Source of the DNA: Carnegiea gigantea
Taxonomy: Eukaryota; Streptophyta; Magnoliopsida; Caryophyllales; Cactaceae
DNA length: 64,000 nucleotides
Direction of reading: 5' to 3'
NCBI GenBank assembly: GCA_029747015.1
Contig: JAKOGI010000421.1
Coordinates: forward strand, 518,501-582,500
Part shown: piece by piece, positions 1 through 12,222 of the stretch
Layout of the letters: each line of letters starts with the position of its first letter
How positions within the stretch are numbered: the stretch's first letter is position 1
Program-made: the position numbers and the translations under genes
Notes under the pieces: generated by a model
What the model was told of the DNA's origin: nothing
Databases searched by the model: none
The model's input: only the letters and a program-made list of their open reading frames with translations

Positions 1-1617
1 ATGCTTTGTCCAAGTATAGAGGAGTTGTGAGTTGTGTGTTTCTTTTATGAAAATATATACAATGTGATTGTGTGAATAGTTTGCATCTTAGATCATGCAT
101 TTACTGTTAATTACAGCATTTTTAGTTGAGGACTTAGTTTTTTATTATTTTTTCTTAGTTTTAGTTTCATATTGCCATTTTCAATTTTTAGTTGCATTTT
201 AGGTTTGGCGTGCATATAAAAAACACAAAAACAAACAAAACCCTTGAAAAAAAAAATTACAGAAATCCTCTAATGATGAGTCTTTAGAGTAAGTAGCTTT
301 ATTTGGCTTAATTTGACCTTTTTAGTTATGCCCATTTGTGAATAAAGTGTTTGATAATGAATTTTTGAAATGTGCTACTTGATTTGACTATCAAGTTGAA
401 CGTAAATTGTTTGCTTAAATTACACGTTGAGCTTGATTAGACTAACTTATCAATTTTAGCCTCATATTCCTTTTCATGTGTGACTCTTCCTATATTTCAA
501 ATCTCTAGAACTTGCTTTGACTCTTATTCAAGATCATATTAAGCATGCACATTTAAGTAAAAGGATTGAGGCATTCTTTGAATTTATGAGCTACATTGAC
601 CAAATAGTCACCCTTATTATGTATTGTTCATCCCGTGCTACCCTTTTGAGCCTTGATAATGTTTATTGATGTGAACCTTTAATCTAGCCATTGGCCAAAT
701 ACATTTTACCTTGTTTAGCCAAGACTAAAGAGTTCCATTTCTTGAGTTGGGGTGGTTTAAGGATGATGATTTGAGATATAGTCTGTTTGGATCCATTTGG
801 GCTGGTTATTGTGAGTTAGTTGAGAAGCGTTGAAAGGTACTTAATATTCTATGCCATTATCATTCTTTTAGAGATATTTGTAGAGAAAAAAAAGAAAGAA
901 GGAAAAAATAAAAAAAGAGAAAAGGAAAAAAACGTATATGTGCAATAAAAAGGATTCTATATAGATGTTATTTGAAATGACTTCACCCTTTCTTTTTGTT
1001 TAGAACCAACCAAAGGGATTGTTTATATCTTTTACATGTATTGGTTTGAATAGTTCATTTTGTGTATTTGGGAGGTGATGATCTTGCTTTTAGTCATTGG
1101 CTTTTCGCTCTACAAATCCCAAAACACTTGTTCCCTTCTAAACTTTTATTCAATAGCCCCATTACAACATTATTGAAGTCCTCATGATTACCTTGTATGT
1201 TTTAATTGCATTCTATGATGTCGAATATAAGAGTCTTGTCAAGCTGATGGTAGGTCTAATTCTTTCTAATGAGATTTGAGAGAACTGTAATATATTTTAA
1301 AACATATGAATGTTGAGTGCTTTATTACTAGAATGAAGTTCTACTGGTTCTTCTTGCTCAAATTATTCATGCGTCAATATGAGTGTTAATTTGACTTGAG
1401 TAATCGATTTAATACGTGATAAAATAGTCTCTAATTGTATTTTGAAAGCTTCATTCTCTTATCTGTTTTGCCATATTTTCAATCACTTTTAGGCTAACTT
1501 ATTAAGTCGGTTTGGCTAATGATGATGCTACTTCTTTTTTCCTAAGGACTTTCTTCATCGTAATTTTGGTTTCTTTAGTTGCTTGAGGACAAGCAACAAT
1601 TTAAGCATGAGGGCGTT
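1..1617 (+). other. 3' non-coding part of a Ty3/gypsy (Tat-like) retrotransposon
   Basis: No ORF of substance is present. The stretch is AT-rich with A/purine-rich runs near 219-262 and 884-935. Near its right end (about 1578-1617) it reads TTGCTTGAGGACAAGCAA followed by a TTTAAGCATGAGGG motif, the kind of sequence that in plant Tat-type gypsy elements lies just before the 3' LTR. I therefore read the block as the untranslated 3' region of an element whose coding part lies left of the window. The purine tract is degenerate (GAGGGCG), as expected for an old copy. Lineage is from remembered family resemblance, not a search. Confidence 0.45.
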
Positions 1618-2880
1618 TGAGAAGTGCCTATAGCGTATATCATTTTAGGGTCATTTTAATGCATTTTTAGGGGATTTATGAGTTTTAAGCTCAGTTTCTA
1701 CCCCAAAATCCCAATTTACGCTTGGGTACCATTCTTTGGATACTTTTGCAAGTTTTGAGACCTATATTGATCAAGCATTGGCCCTCAAAATTCAAATTTA
1801 TAACTCACCATAGATGCCCCCAGTCACCATGCTTGTGGAGGAAAACGAAGAACAACAAACTCCGAGACAAAGGCCTCCACGGACCTTCCGTGGTGGTGGC
1901 CATGGTCCATGGCAGGCCTGAAACTACTGCACCCCTTCATTTTCATCGACTTATCTGGCCGATAATTAATGGTGGTTGCTATATGAAGATGTGCTCGGCT
2001 GCTTAAACAAAAGACCTAACATATTTTACCTTAGAAATCTCTTAAAGTTTTGTAATTTTTATCACTTTTAGGAGCAAAAAGAAGATTGGAAGGAAGATTA
2101 CTTCCATTTGGAGTTTTGAACATTGAAGAAGCTATCAAGAAACTCTGCCCTTGCTAAGCCATTCTCTTCCCTTGTTCTTTAAACTCAGTAGATTAGTTTT
2201 GTTTGGTTGCTTTTCTTGATTGAACAATTTTGTTAGTTTTAATCATCATGAATGAGTAGTTTCTATAGTCTTGAGATTTGATAGCCAAACTATGAACTTT
2301 GATCCTTAATCTTCATCAATGATATGCTTATTCTGCTTAGAATGTTTGAATCTATCTTGTGCTATGATTATTATGAGGAGTTTTGGACAAAACTTATAAA
2401 ATATCGAATAGTTAGATGAAATACTGAAAGGAGAAATCTACTATTGGATCGATAAGTATAAACATAACATAGTTACATTAAGAGAAAATTTGACAATTTA
2501 AACTCTTATTTTAGACTAAATCAAGAACCCCTTTAAAGGATTGGTAGTATATTTAGTCTAAATAGTTCAATTCATTTTGAAAGAAAGGATTGGATATTAT
2601 ACGTTTGTTATTCTTTGATTTATCCAAATTTGAGTAAGCATAGATATTATTTATCGGATCTAGTTCATAATTGGTGAAGCAAATCTCTAGGCATTTAATT
2701 GATAGAATTCTCTAGTTAACAATTAGCACTTCATCAAGTGATAGATTAATTTATTCCCCAAATCAACTTATATTTGCTTAGCATTTTGAAAGGATAAACT
2801 CAATGGATTGTGTTGGTCTCTGTGGGAACGATATTTTAACTAAACTATAACACCCTTACGCTTGCGAACATGTCAATCAC
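1618..2880 (+). mobile_element. 3' LTR of a Tat-like Ty3/gypsy element
   Basis: The proposed LTR opens TGAGAAGTGCC directly after the GAGGGCGTT purine remnant and closes with CTGTGGGAACGAT near 2820-2832 and CTTGCGAACA at 2871-2880. A late 'CTGTGGGA(A/T)CGAT' box followed by a short CTTGCGA end is typical of LTRs in this group. Immediately after 2880 the GATCACTAATTT tandem array begins, which supports the right border. The 5' end of the element and the matching target-site duplication are outside the window, so the exact borders are inferred. Length would be 1263 bp. A solo LTR is unlikely because a purine-tract-like sequence precedes it. Confidence 0.55.
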
Positions 2881-5360
2881 TATTATCTCTAATGATGATC
2901 ACGAATTTCTATGTTGGTGACCAAAGTTATGTGCAAAGATTATCAATAAATGAGGACTGGTTTTTCTAATATTGATCACCAATTTGTATGATGATGACCA
3001 TAAATTTGTCAAACCATACTGACATTTTCTTACCTCAAGAAGTAACAGTAATTGTGCTATTAGACTCATCATGACGGAAAGAAAAACTCATCTTTTTAAA
3101 AAGGGGGAAATAGAAAAATAATGAAACAAGGAACGTCAAAAACAAAATATATTAGAAGAAGAGAATAGTGTGCTACTTTAGTGGGCTGACCTTGTTCTTA
3201 GACTTTTTAGGACTTCAACAGTAATAGCTTTACATTTGCCATTATTGCTTGCTTTTTGCACTTATCATTATTGCTTGCTTTTTGCACATTTTGTATCCAA
3301 AAATCACACTTCAGAAGTCTCTTGTCAGCTTGAGTAACAAAGGCTTGGGTCTCTCCTTGGAAGCACACATTATTGGGCCTATAAAGCACAATATTTAGTC
3401 AACTATCTCATTATAATTTATTCACTCAAACAAAACTATGACAACAACTGTTACACATTGTAATATTGATCAACATGGTCATGAATGCCTAGTTCACTGA
3501 TGCACGACCTAGCTTATGCATGCGGTATATTGAACAAAAAAATGAAGAGGTAGAACAAAAACACAAAAAGGCACATTCATCATTTCAAAATGTTTCCAAA
3601 TTTTATTGATACGTTTGACTTTATGTTAAGGTGATACAATATTCTCTAAAAATTTCAGTCATGCTGGGAAAAACTCTCCGTATGACACTTTAGGATCACT
3701 AATTTGTCTAATGATCATTAATTCATCAAAGGACGGTCACTAATTTGTTACAAGTTCATTTGTTGTAATATTTTTTTATCACCAATTTGTCTAATAAATA
3801 TCACTAATTTACTTAACGATGATCACTAAATTAATGGGCTATTGACAATGTTTAAATGCAAAGATCATTTTTGCATTATTAAGTTGAATTCTCAGGTCAG
3901 TAATGTGTTTAATGATGACCACTAACTTCTATGTTAGTGAAAACATTTACATGCAAAGATTAAATGATCACTATTTTGTTAATATTGATCAGTAATTTGT
4001 ATAATCATCATCATAAATTTGTCTAACCATACTGACATCGTCTCCCCTTAAGCAACAATAGTGATTTCGTTGTCAGACTCATCACGAGACCAAGTTATAA
4101 AATAATGAAAGAAGAAAGACTCCTCTTCTTTTAAAAAGGGGGAAAAAAATAAAAGCAGTGAAAACAAGAAAAGTCGAAAACATAATGGCATAGAAGAAGT
4201 ACCTATCAAGAATGGTGTGCTACTGCAGTGTGCTGACCTTGTTCTTGGTCTTTTCATATCTTTAGCTGTAACAACTTCGCCTTTGTTATTATTGTTCAGT
4301 CTTTATACATCTCGTATCTAAATATCAAGATCTGCAAGTCTAATGTCAACTCCAATGACAGATGCCTAGTTCTCTTCTTAGAAGCATACCATCATTGCTT
4401 CAATAAAACACACTATATAATCAGTAGTCTCATTATAATTTATTTGCATAAACAAAACTACTACAACAACTACTACAAAATGTAATACTAATCATTTATG
4501 TGGTTATGAATGCAAGTTCACTAATGCTCGGCGTAGTTTATGCACCTGGTACATGGAACAGGAACACGAAGAACTAGAACAAAAACGTAAAGAAGCACAT
4601 TCTCTAGTTTAGAAGTTAGCAGGATTCATTGATAGGTTTGACCTTACTTTAAGGCGATGCGATATTCTTTAAAAATTTTACACATGCTCGAGAAAGATAT
4701 GTCTTTATGATGCTCCATGATCATTAGTTTGTCTAATAATAATCACTAATTCATCAAATGATGATCACTAATTTTTTACAAGTTCATTTGTTGTAATTTT
4801 TTGTGGTCACTAATTTGTCTAATAAAGATCACTAAGTTAATTGATGATGATGCTAAATTTGTAGATTATTGTAAAGTTTAAATGCAAAGAACATCTGCAC
4901 ATCATTAAATTAGGTTTTTAGGTCACTAACGTGTCTAATCATGATCACTAATTTCTTGGTTAGTGATGAAGTTTACGTGCAAAGTTTATCAATAAATGAT
5001 CATTATTTTTTCTAATATTGATCAATAATTTGTGTAATGATGAGCACAAATTTCTCTAATGAAACTAACATTTTCTTCCCTCAAGTAGCAACGATAATTG
5101 TGCTACTAGACTCATTACGAGACCTGGGGTAACCACTACACCAACTACCACACATTGTGATAATAATAATTTATGTGATCTCAAATGTCCACTTTATTGA
5201 TGGTTAACCTGGCTTATGCACGTGGTATATAGAGCAAAAAAACAAAAGGTAGAACAAAAACTCAAAGAAGCACATTTGCCATTTGAGTATGTTGTCTGGC
5301 TTTGTTGATAAGTTTGACCTTATTTTAAGCCAATGTGATATTATTGAATTTTTAACATTT
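2881..5360. repeat. ~1-kb satellite-like tandem array, block 1
   Basis: About two and a half monomers of the array that forms the backbone of the window. The anchor 'ACCATACT(A/G)ACAT' and its variants fall at about 3013, 4025 and 5057, spacings of 1012 and 1032 bp. Each monomer holds many GATCACTAATTT-like words, then a CTCAAG(C/T)AGCAA box, an A/G-rich run, and a segment ending with a TTTGATAAGTTTGACCTTATTTTAAG-type sequence. The last unit has an internal deletion near 5128 that jumps from 'GAGACCTGGG' to 'AACCACTACACCAAC'. The block breaks off after 'TTTAACATTTCAG' near 5360, where unrelated sequence begins. Confidence 0.9.
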
Positions 5361-6599
5361 CAGTACCTCCAACTTTGTGCCTAAATTGCTAGGTCTAGAA
5401 AATAGTAAAATAAACTTTTTAGTCCTTTAGTTTTGAGAAAAGTGACTTTTTAGTCCTTTTTATTATTATTTTGGCCCAAAAATTTTAGAAATTTAAATTT
5501 TCGGCCAAATGGTGTGCTTGGAATAATTTTGCTATTTTCTGCGTCTTTTCAATAAAATGCTTGTTTTAACTGATTTAAATTCTGGTAATGACTTTACTAG
5601 TACTAGTTATTATAATCTACTACTTATATCATAAATATTATATTTTTTGTGTTATAGGCCCACCATACTTAGCAAAATAATAGAGCTTAGTTAGAGAGTT
5701 TTTATCATTACCTGAACTTAGTTAGTGTTGGACCCTGGCGTTCCTGTAGCATTCAGTTTACAGAGATTGTTAATCTCAATTACACCTTTCTTAGATTAGG
5801 CACAACATAGTTTTGTTTCGTTTCCTACCTCAAACCATAGTCACTAAACAAGTTTTATCATTTAAAGAATAGCGAGGATTTAATCAAGAAATTATAATAT
5901 TTAAGGCATAAGGTTCAATTGAATAACATTCCTTATTGGGAAACTTATTTTATTGAAAATTTGACAGTGGAAATATTACAATGGAAAGATTGGAGAGGGA
6001 CTTAAGCAACTAAGGTTATCAAAGATGCTTACTCATAGAGAAATAGAGAATCCAGGTTTCTCTTTTGCTCAAGTATATCTACATGATCGCATTCCTTCTC
6101 AGCACACAGCCTCTCTTATTATAGAGGAGACAGAATACATAGGATGCCCTAATGTCTATGACACACACTAATTTTTCACATGCCTACAGTTGCTCTCACA
6201 TTGGTATAGTAGACTGCATTACTTTACTGATTCGACCCTTGATAAAATACAATAGTGGTACAATAACTTTTTAGAGCACTTAATATTTTCAAAACTAGTC
6301 ATCCATATTGAAATTCTGCATGCCATCATCTCTAATAATGTCTTCCAGTCCATCATTATCTAGATAATCATCAAAATCGTCATCAAATTGAAGACGCTCT
6401 TGATCACATCTTTCAAGTAATTCATGATGATATTTCACTCATTTTTCTGATTAGAATTTTCTAACTCCAACGTCAAAGAGATAATTAAAGACATCTTTTT
6501 AAGTTACTCCTTCTACCTTTATATATTTGCTGAGATCATTATGATAAATGAAAGTAGTATTGCCATAATGCATTAGTGTTTTTCCTTATTTAATTAATG
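5361..6599. other. Unassigned AT-rich segment beside pararetrovirus debris
   Basis: No ORF or recognisable domain. It starts where the satellite stops and runs into the minus-strand pararetrovirus remnant. A motif near 6112-6132 (complement: CTCCTCTATAATAAGAGAGG) looks like a TATA region followed by a short leader, as found in pararetrovirus intergenic regions, so part of this block may be the non-coding section of that same insertion. That is an inference. There is a run of 'CTTTTTAGTCCTTT' repeats near 5424-5460 of unknown meaning. Confidence 0.35.
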
Positions 6600-6619
6600 C
6601 CCACATTTGATGACAAATA

Positions 6620-6948
6620 TTATAAAAAACTAGTGGCTCTTGCTAAAGCAGAATCACTAACTATTTCTAGTCGTTCTGAAAACCACTCTTGTTGTTGATC
6701 ATTGGGATTGCCTATATCAACTAATAGAACCAGATACAGAGCTGGTTTGGCCTTGCCATTTTCATACTTAATTACTGTGCAATGTAACTTAACATACAAA
6801 CTTCTATTGTATAGAATTTTTATTGGACCATTAAGAGATGTGAGAATCCTTTGGATCCTTTTAAGCATACATTTGCTGGGAGCTGCATGAGGTAAGCTAC
6901 CATTCCATATTCCCAGACTTCCATGATGGGGTCATCTAGAGAGGTTGA
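6620..6948 (-). pseudogene. Unidentified frame downstream of pararetroviral RNase H
   Basis: A minus-strand open stretch, best at 6620-6868 (82 codons) with related sense in the adjacent frame to about 6948. It contains KPALYLVLLVDIGNPNDQQ and ends EIVSDSALARATSFL. It lies about 400 bp beyond RNase H in the same direction, so it probably belongs to the same pararetrovirus, either as a second ORF or as a C-terminal part of the first. I do not recognise the domain and give no function. Confidence 0.4.
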
Positions 6949-7330
6949 ATTTGCTAGAAATCTAACACAACCAACTCCAGATCTATCAGGAAAGAAAATA
7001 GTAGTACTCTATTATTTCTAAATATCGTAAGAATAACTATGATAGTAGTCGACGCAAGCTGCATACTAGTCGTTGAACCATTTTTCTTTAAGATGGCAAC
7101 ATATTTTTTTCTTTAATATCATCAGGACAACATAGATAATCCATTTATAACTCTAAAAGGTTGAATCTTTGAGCTATTAGACAGGTAAAAATAGTAGACA
7201 AAGCATGATTTATTTTTTTATGGAATTCAAAAATATCCGTATGGATTCTACTAGAAAGAGAAACCCATTTTAGTAGTACTGAGATTTCATTTTGGATTTC
7301 CTCCTTTTTCAGTAGAAGTTATACTCTGAT

Positions 7331-9230
7331 GATCATCATTGGTAAGTTCACGAGTTAAACTATTTGGCAGAGAATTATTCGATCCCTGTATATGTTAAAT
7401 AGGGAAAGAAAATTGGTTAGGCCATAATTGCCAGTGGAGGGGTCGCCCTTGTGCTTACATATTTGATAAATTCTTTTTTCACAAAACCAAGTATTTCCTT
7501 GTAACCATTTCAAATAAGAAAAGATTTGGGGCTAAAAAGATTAAGAATTTTTTAATTCTCCTTATGACTAGAAGGATTTCTCTTTCCATTGTGGAATAGT
7601 TGCACTATATTTTATTATAACTCTCACTACAATATTTGCAGAGTTTATCTCCTTCTTAATTATGGGTACTACACTCTAGTGCTCATTACTGTCATGTGTC
7701 TCATGAATTAAATTTTCTCTTTTATTAGACAAATTAAGAATAGGAAGATTTTTACACATCTTTTTGAAGTTCTGAGCAATCTTTGAATCACTAGGGGTCC
7801 ATCTCTAACTTACTTATTTCTTGAGTTTTTGTTACAATGGTTTTCTCAATTTAGCTAGATTTTTAATGAAGTCTGAAGCATAGGTAAGACATCCAAGAAA
7901 CCTTTCTAATTGTTTCCTATCTTCAATCTTTTCAAGAAAATTTTTATTTTTTAAAAAATGTATTTTTGTAGTATGATTTGTTCAACTTTTACCTCTACAC
8001 CTAAAAACTCAATTTTTTATTTAGCATAAATGCACTTGTTCTTACCAAGAATAATACCATGATCAATGGATCGTTGGGTGATAGTTAAGGCATCATATTT
8101 ATGTTGTTCTATGGTACCAGAAAGAACAAAGATATCTTTAATGTAAACTAGGTAACAGTGATTAAGATCTTTCAGGATGTTATCCATTGTTCTTTCAAAT
8201 ATTTGGGTGTATTTTTAAGATCAAATGACATTACTATCCATTCATAATATCCTAAAGGGACAATAAAAGCAGCTAAAGGAATGCTCTCTTTATCCATTTT
8301 TATTTGCTAAAATCCGCTTTTCCAATCTCTATTTGAGAACCAAGAGGCTCCTTGAATCCCATTGGAAAGAACTATTTTGTTAGGAAGATAGTAACCATCA
8401 AAGACAGCATTATCATTAAGCTTTTTATAATTGATTATCATTCTAGCTTTTCCTCTTTTCTCTTCCATATGATTTCTTACCATAGAAGCGGGACTAGTGT
8501 CAGGACTCTTACTCTTCATAATTAGCCCTCTATCTAAAATGTCTTTGATTTTCTTATCAAATTATTGGATATCATGTTGTGTATACACCATTCGTTTGAC
8601 TGGAATAATAGTGTTAGGATTTAACAAAGTGATTTTTGCAAATGTCTTATCCTTATCCTAAAATTTTAGAGGATTATCAGAGTAGAGTTCTTTGCATAAT
8701 TTCTCTTATTGTTTAGCAATTTGCTTTTTAATGGAAAATTCATGTAGTAAGATTTTTAGTGCTATATCATGTTATGCATGGATTATCTTCTCACCACGCT
8801 GGCCATGTGCTCACATAAATTTTTTATGACTATAAACATTATTTAATTTATCAATGGGAACTGAGTGACCATTTAGTGTTAATATTATTTAGTTTATGCT
8901 CTGTGTGCCTGAAGAATATAGCCTCTGAAAATTATTCCCAATAATACCATCAAGAGAGGGTTGATCAGTAGTCCATAGAGCTAGCATAATTCTTTAGACT
9001 CCTCCTATTTTTATGGATAACCCTTCTATGGTTTTATTGTGGTTATAATGCCATTGTTAGTTATCCTTATTTATAAAAGATTTTTGGCTTTTTTCACATA
9101 AATTCTGAAAATAATGATTTTTTTTTTCCAAAACATACAGAACAACCACTATCGATGTAGGTATGTAATTCCCCAAAATGCAAATATTTTACTGTTTATA
9201 TTCTCCTTAATAAATTTCTTAATTAAAACT
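7331..9230 (-). pseudogene. Pararetroviral PR-RT-RNase H polyprotein, broken
   Basis: On the minus strand the protease active site reads YIDSGCSVCFG (9128-9160). The fingers/palm of RT are in the longest open piece, 8307-8519, with KARMIINYKKLND, GYYLPNK and GASWF motifs characteristic of caulimovirid RT. The YxDD catalytic box sits at about 8134-8145 and reads YIKD, so the first aspartate is lost. The end of RNase H is recognisable as NSLPNSLTREL near 7331-7375. Frames are interrupted many times and no start can be chosen. Such polyproteins convert viral pregenomic RNA to DNA in the cytoplasm; this copy cannot. The assignment to family is firm, to genus it is not. Confidence 0.75.
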
Positions 9231-9240
9231 AATAAACTTG

Positions 9241-12202
9241 ATGATAGGGGCGTTACTACTGTCCAAACGGACAAGGCTTGAAGCATGTGCACTGGAAATA
9301 ACATAGTTGGGCATAGCTTGAACCATACACATTCACACATAATCAAACCATATACAATCAACTATTAACCAACGTAAGGTTTACACACCCCAGTAAAGAA
9401 ATTCTCTATAAAGTTTACACCTCCATCGACTGAAGATTTCAAAATACAACTCTAAAAAAATGCATGTACTATATCATTGTTGATCCATTCAGATTCCTTT
9501 ACTCAACTTATTTTCTCCTGCTGGTTTGCTAGCATGACGGTGATTCACTAAGCATTTGCCTAAAACAAAATATAAAAAACATTTCGAATTGTGAGCTGAA
9601 ACTCAGTACGTGCACTCCCATATTGTTAAATGATTTCTGTATAAATTGGTTGGGCACCTATTTTGTAATTCATTTTAAGTTAAAACACTAAATAAGATGA
9701 ATGTGAAACTGCATTGCTAGTTATTATCTTATAGTAAACCCCTTGATACTATTACGATCTATGGATAGGTATACACCTGCTACGCCGATCAGGAGACCTG
9801 GCCTAAGGCCGCATGGGTAACTGAAGGGTGAATGCCCTATAGATGGTAACTGGTAAGGTTACTAATTAAATGATGAATCACTCTGTAAACTGAATCATTG
9901 ATGGACTTACCAAAACATGATAACTTGGATAAATACACTCTGATTTCTAAAGGTACAGGTAATGGACGTAACTGAAATCTTTAAAATGCAATCTCACTTG
10001 ATAATGCTAACGTACAATTGGAAATGATAGACTAGGCCCTGTTTCTGCTTAACAAATATAACTATAGGTAAAGGCAGTTAGTAAACAACTTTCAATCCCA
10101 TATTTTGTAACTTTAATGGAAATTGATATACTATGACCCTAACTTGTTTATTTTTCAAATCGTTCTGGTGTAACTTATCTTGTATTGAATTGCTTGGAGG
10201 GTGGATGCCCTCTTAATTAAACAATTGAATATAAGATAAGTTACACCAAAACGATTTGAAAAATAAATAAGTTATGGTCATTAAACTCAAAGTAAAACAA
10301 ATTGGAGCAAATTGACCAAAATGAAATAATTGAGGTGATAATGAAAAGTCTTCAATGGATGGAAATGGAATGTGAGTTTTTTGATATTTCTAAAATGGAT
10401 AATAAAAGGTTTAATGCCAAGAGGAGTGTTGTGAGGTAAGAAAAGCTCATATAACCATAGCTTTGCCCGATAGGCACTGATCTTGAGTCATTACTCTCCC
10501 CACTTCTCAAATTTCATTCTCATGCTCATTTAATTCAGTTTTCCAACCAAGTAAGCTTCTATATATAATAAAAGTTGTTGAATTAACTAATCTTTGTAAT
10601 TTATTTACAATATCCATAATTGTTTAGAAACTCCTGACAATATCTCCAAATCTCATGATTTCGATCTTCCCTCATATTACCGTTTCAAGGTCTACTTTAG
10701 AAAATTCATATCTTTCACCCCTAACCTCAAATTAAGCTATAAAACCCCAATATGCAAAGCTTAGCAAGTTCCCCAACACTTTAATTCATAGTAAAAAAAT
10801 CCAATTACCAGCACACAGCTTCTAAAATTGAGTTTAAACAAAACTGTGCACAGCTCTGGTTTATTTTGCGCAGTCTCTTTAATCGGTTATAGCTTTTTCC
10901 ACAAAACTCAGAATAAAGTGATTCCAAAGGCATTTGAAAGATGATGCATTGATCTATCTATCCACCAGAAATTATAATATTTCAAAGGATTAAGCATTAC
11001 CAATTTATTCGTAAAGGGACCCTATCTCTGGTCTATTCACAACTCTAAATGCCCCTTTTTTTCTTTACATGACACTCAAATTGCTCTCATAAGCTCACTT
11101 ATTTGCATTAATCATTCAAACAACTCTTTTTTTTTTTTCCATAATCCACTAATTTTGACAAAACTCATATAACATCATTCGTTTAAGTCAATAACACATC
11201 CAACCTCCAAATTTCACCTAATTCAATCTAAATAATATACTTGATTCTGAAAATCAAATTAAATCATGCATGGACATAAAACCCTAAAGCATGCTCAATT
11301 GAAATTCACATCCAAAATCATCTTACACCACCATATTTACTCTTTATGCTAAAGATTGAAAGATTAAAACACGCCACCCAAAATTCATCAATCTTATATA
11401 TAAAGCTTGCATGATTATGCATGGATTCAACTTTACACATGACTTACGCACTTTCATAATGCACCAACTCAATAAAATATCAAATTAACACTTACTTTTA
11501 TCAAGATAACATATCCATAAACAAATCCATCATAAAAACCCAAAATTAAACTAGATTAGAGTTTAATTAGAATTGAGATTTACCTCACTTAAGCTTGAAT
11601 ATAAGGTGATGGAGGTGGCATTTGGTGTTGGTTGGAGTTATGAGTGGTGGTTAGTGGTGTTGAGGGTGGGGCCAAGTGGCTAGAGGTGGCTAGAAGTGGC
11701 AACAGTAGGTCTAGAGGTGGCAGCAATAGGCTGAAAACAGCAGCAGCACAACCATGGGGGAGAGGAAGGAAGGAGAAAAGGAAGAGGAAAATATGTGGCT
11801 TTGTTTCCTTGCCAATTTTCTTTGGACTTATCTATTTAACTTGGCTAATATTTAATCTCTAAAAGGGGCTTTTTGCTAATGATAACTAGGTATAAATAAT
11901 GATAATTAGCCAAAATCAATCCTACCAACTTGTTGGGCATCCAATTGGGCCCAAACGAATTGGGCTCGGAAGAGAGATAAAATTTTAGCATAGTTTGAAA
12001 TAATTAATTGCTTAAATCAAATTTATCAGGGCCTACTATTGATTCACTCAAAATTTTTCAATAAGACAAGCCCGAATTGCAAAGTAAGGGCCCAAATGAA
12101 TGTTGCCCAATCATGGTGATTAAACGCGATAAATAAATGCAAGGAAATTAATAACGTGACTTAATTAAATAAATAAACATAATTTAGCTTCGGGCCATTA
12201 CA
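9241..12202 (-). mobile_element. Tekay/Del-type Ty3/gypsy LTR (minus strand)
   Basis: Reading the minus strand, the LTR starts at 12202 with TGTAATGGCCCGAAGC, directly after a polypurine stretch and the end of a chromovirus pol. The interior has no ORF, as expected of a long Tekay/Del LTR, and includes text of the type 'AAAGCTATAACCGATTAAAG' found in such LTRs. The far end is not resolved: it lies between about 9240 and 9420, where pararetrovirus sequence takes over. Length is therefore roughly 2.8-2.9 kb. No second LTR copy of this element is in the window. A 60-bp inverted repeat sits inside at 10133-10281. Confidence 0.65.
10133..10281. repeat. 60-bp inverted repeat with 29-nt loop
   Basis: Arms 10133-10192 and 10222-10281 are reverse complements at 55 of 60 positions; the spacer is 10193-10221. 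The arms carry TTTTTCAAATCGTT and TGGTGTAACTTATCTT on one side and their complements on the other. It lies in the Tekay/Del-like LTR. Transcribed, it would fold into one long hairpin. It may be an inverted duplication within the LTR or a small foldback element; no flanking duplication was recognised. Confidence 0.85.
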
Positions 12203-12222
12203 GCCTTACCCCCTTAAAGAGT
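12203..12222 (-). promoter_or_regulatory. Polypurine tract of the Tekay/Del element
   Basis: On the minus strand the sequence reads TCTTTAAGGGGGTAAGGC and then the LTR start TGTAATGG. This is the plus-strand priming site for reverse transcription. The preceding text TTTCGAAGATGAAACTC is the usual '(AAG)TTTCGAGGACGAAAC' type context of this lineage. Confidence 0.75.

Larger units (their letters stand above)
6600..9240 (-). mobile_element. Endogenous pararetrovirus (Caulimoviridae-like) remnant
   Basis: An old, heavily mutated minus-strand fragment. Read on that strand, the order is aspartic protease, reverse transcriptase, RNase H, then a further unidentified frame, which is the caulimovirid order and has no integrase. 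Stops and frame changes are scattered throughout, and the catalytic RT box is altered, so the copy is dead. Left and right borders are not sharp: the right side meets a gypsy LTR around 9240-9400 and the left side fades into unassigned DNA. Petuvirus- or florendovirus-type elements are the nearest relatives I can suggest; I cannot decide the genus by eye. Confidence 0.75.

Noticed and set aside
1722..2006. 94-codon plus-strand ORF
   Set aside because: It lies inside the Tat-like LTR, has no recognisable domain, and is of a length expected by chance.
11644..11862. 72-codon Gly/Arg-rich ORF
   Set aside because: It overlaps the Tekay/Del-like LTR in the opposite direction and looks like a G-rich composition effect.
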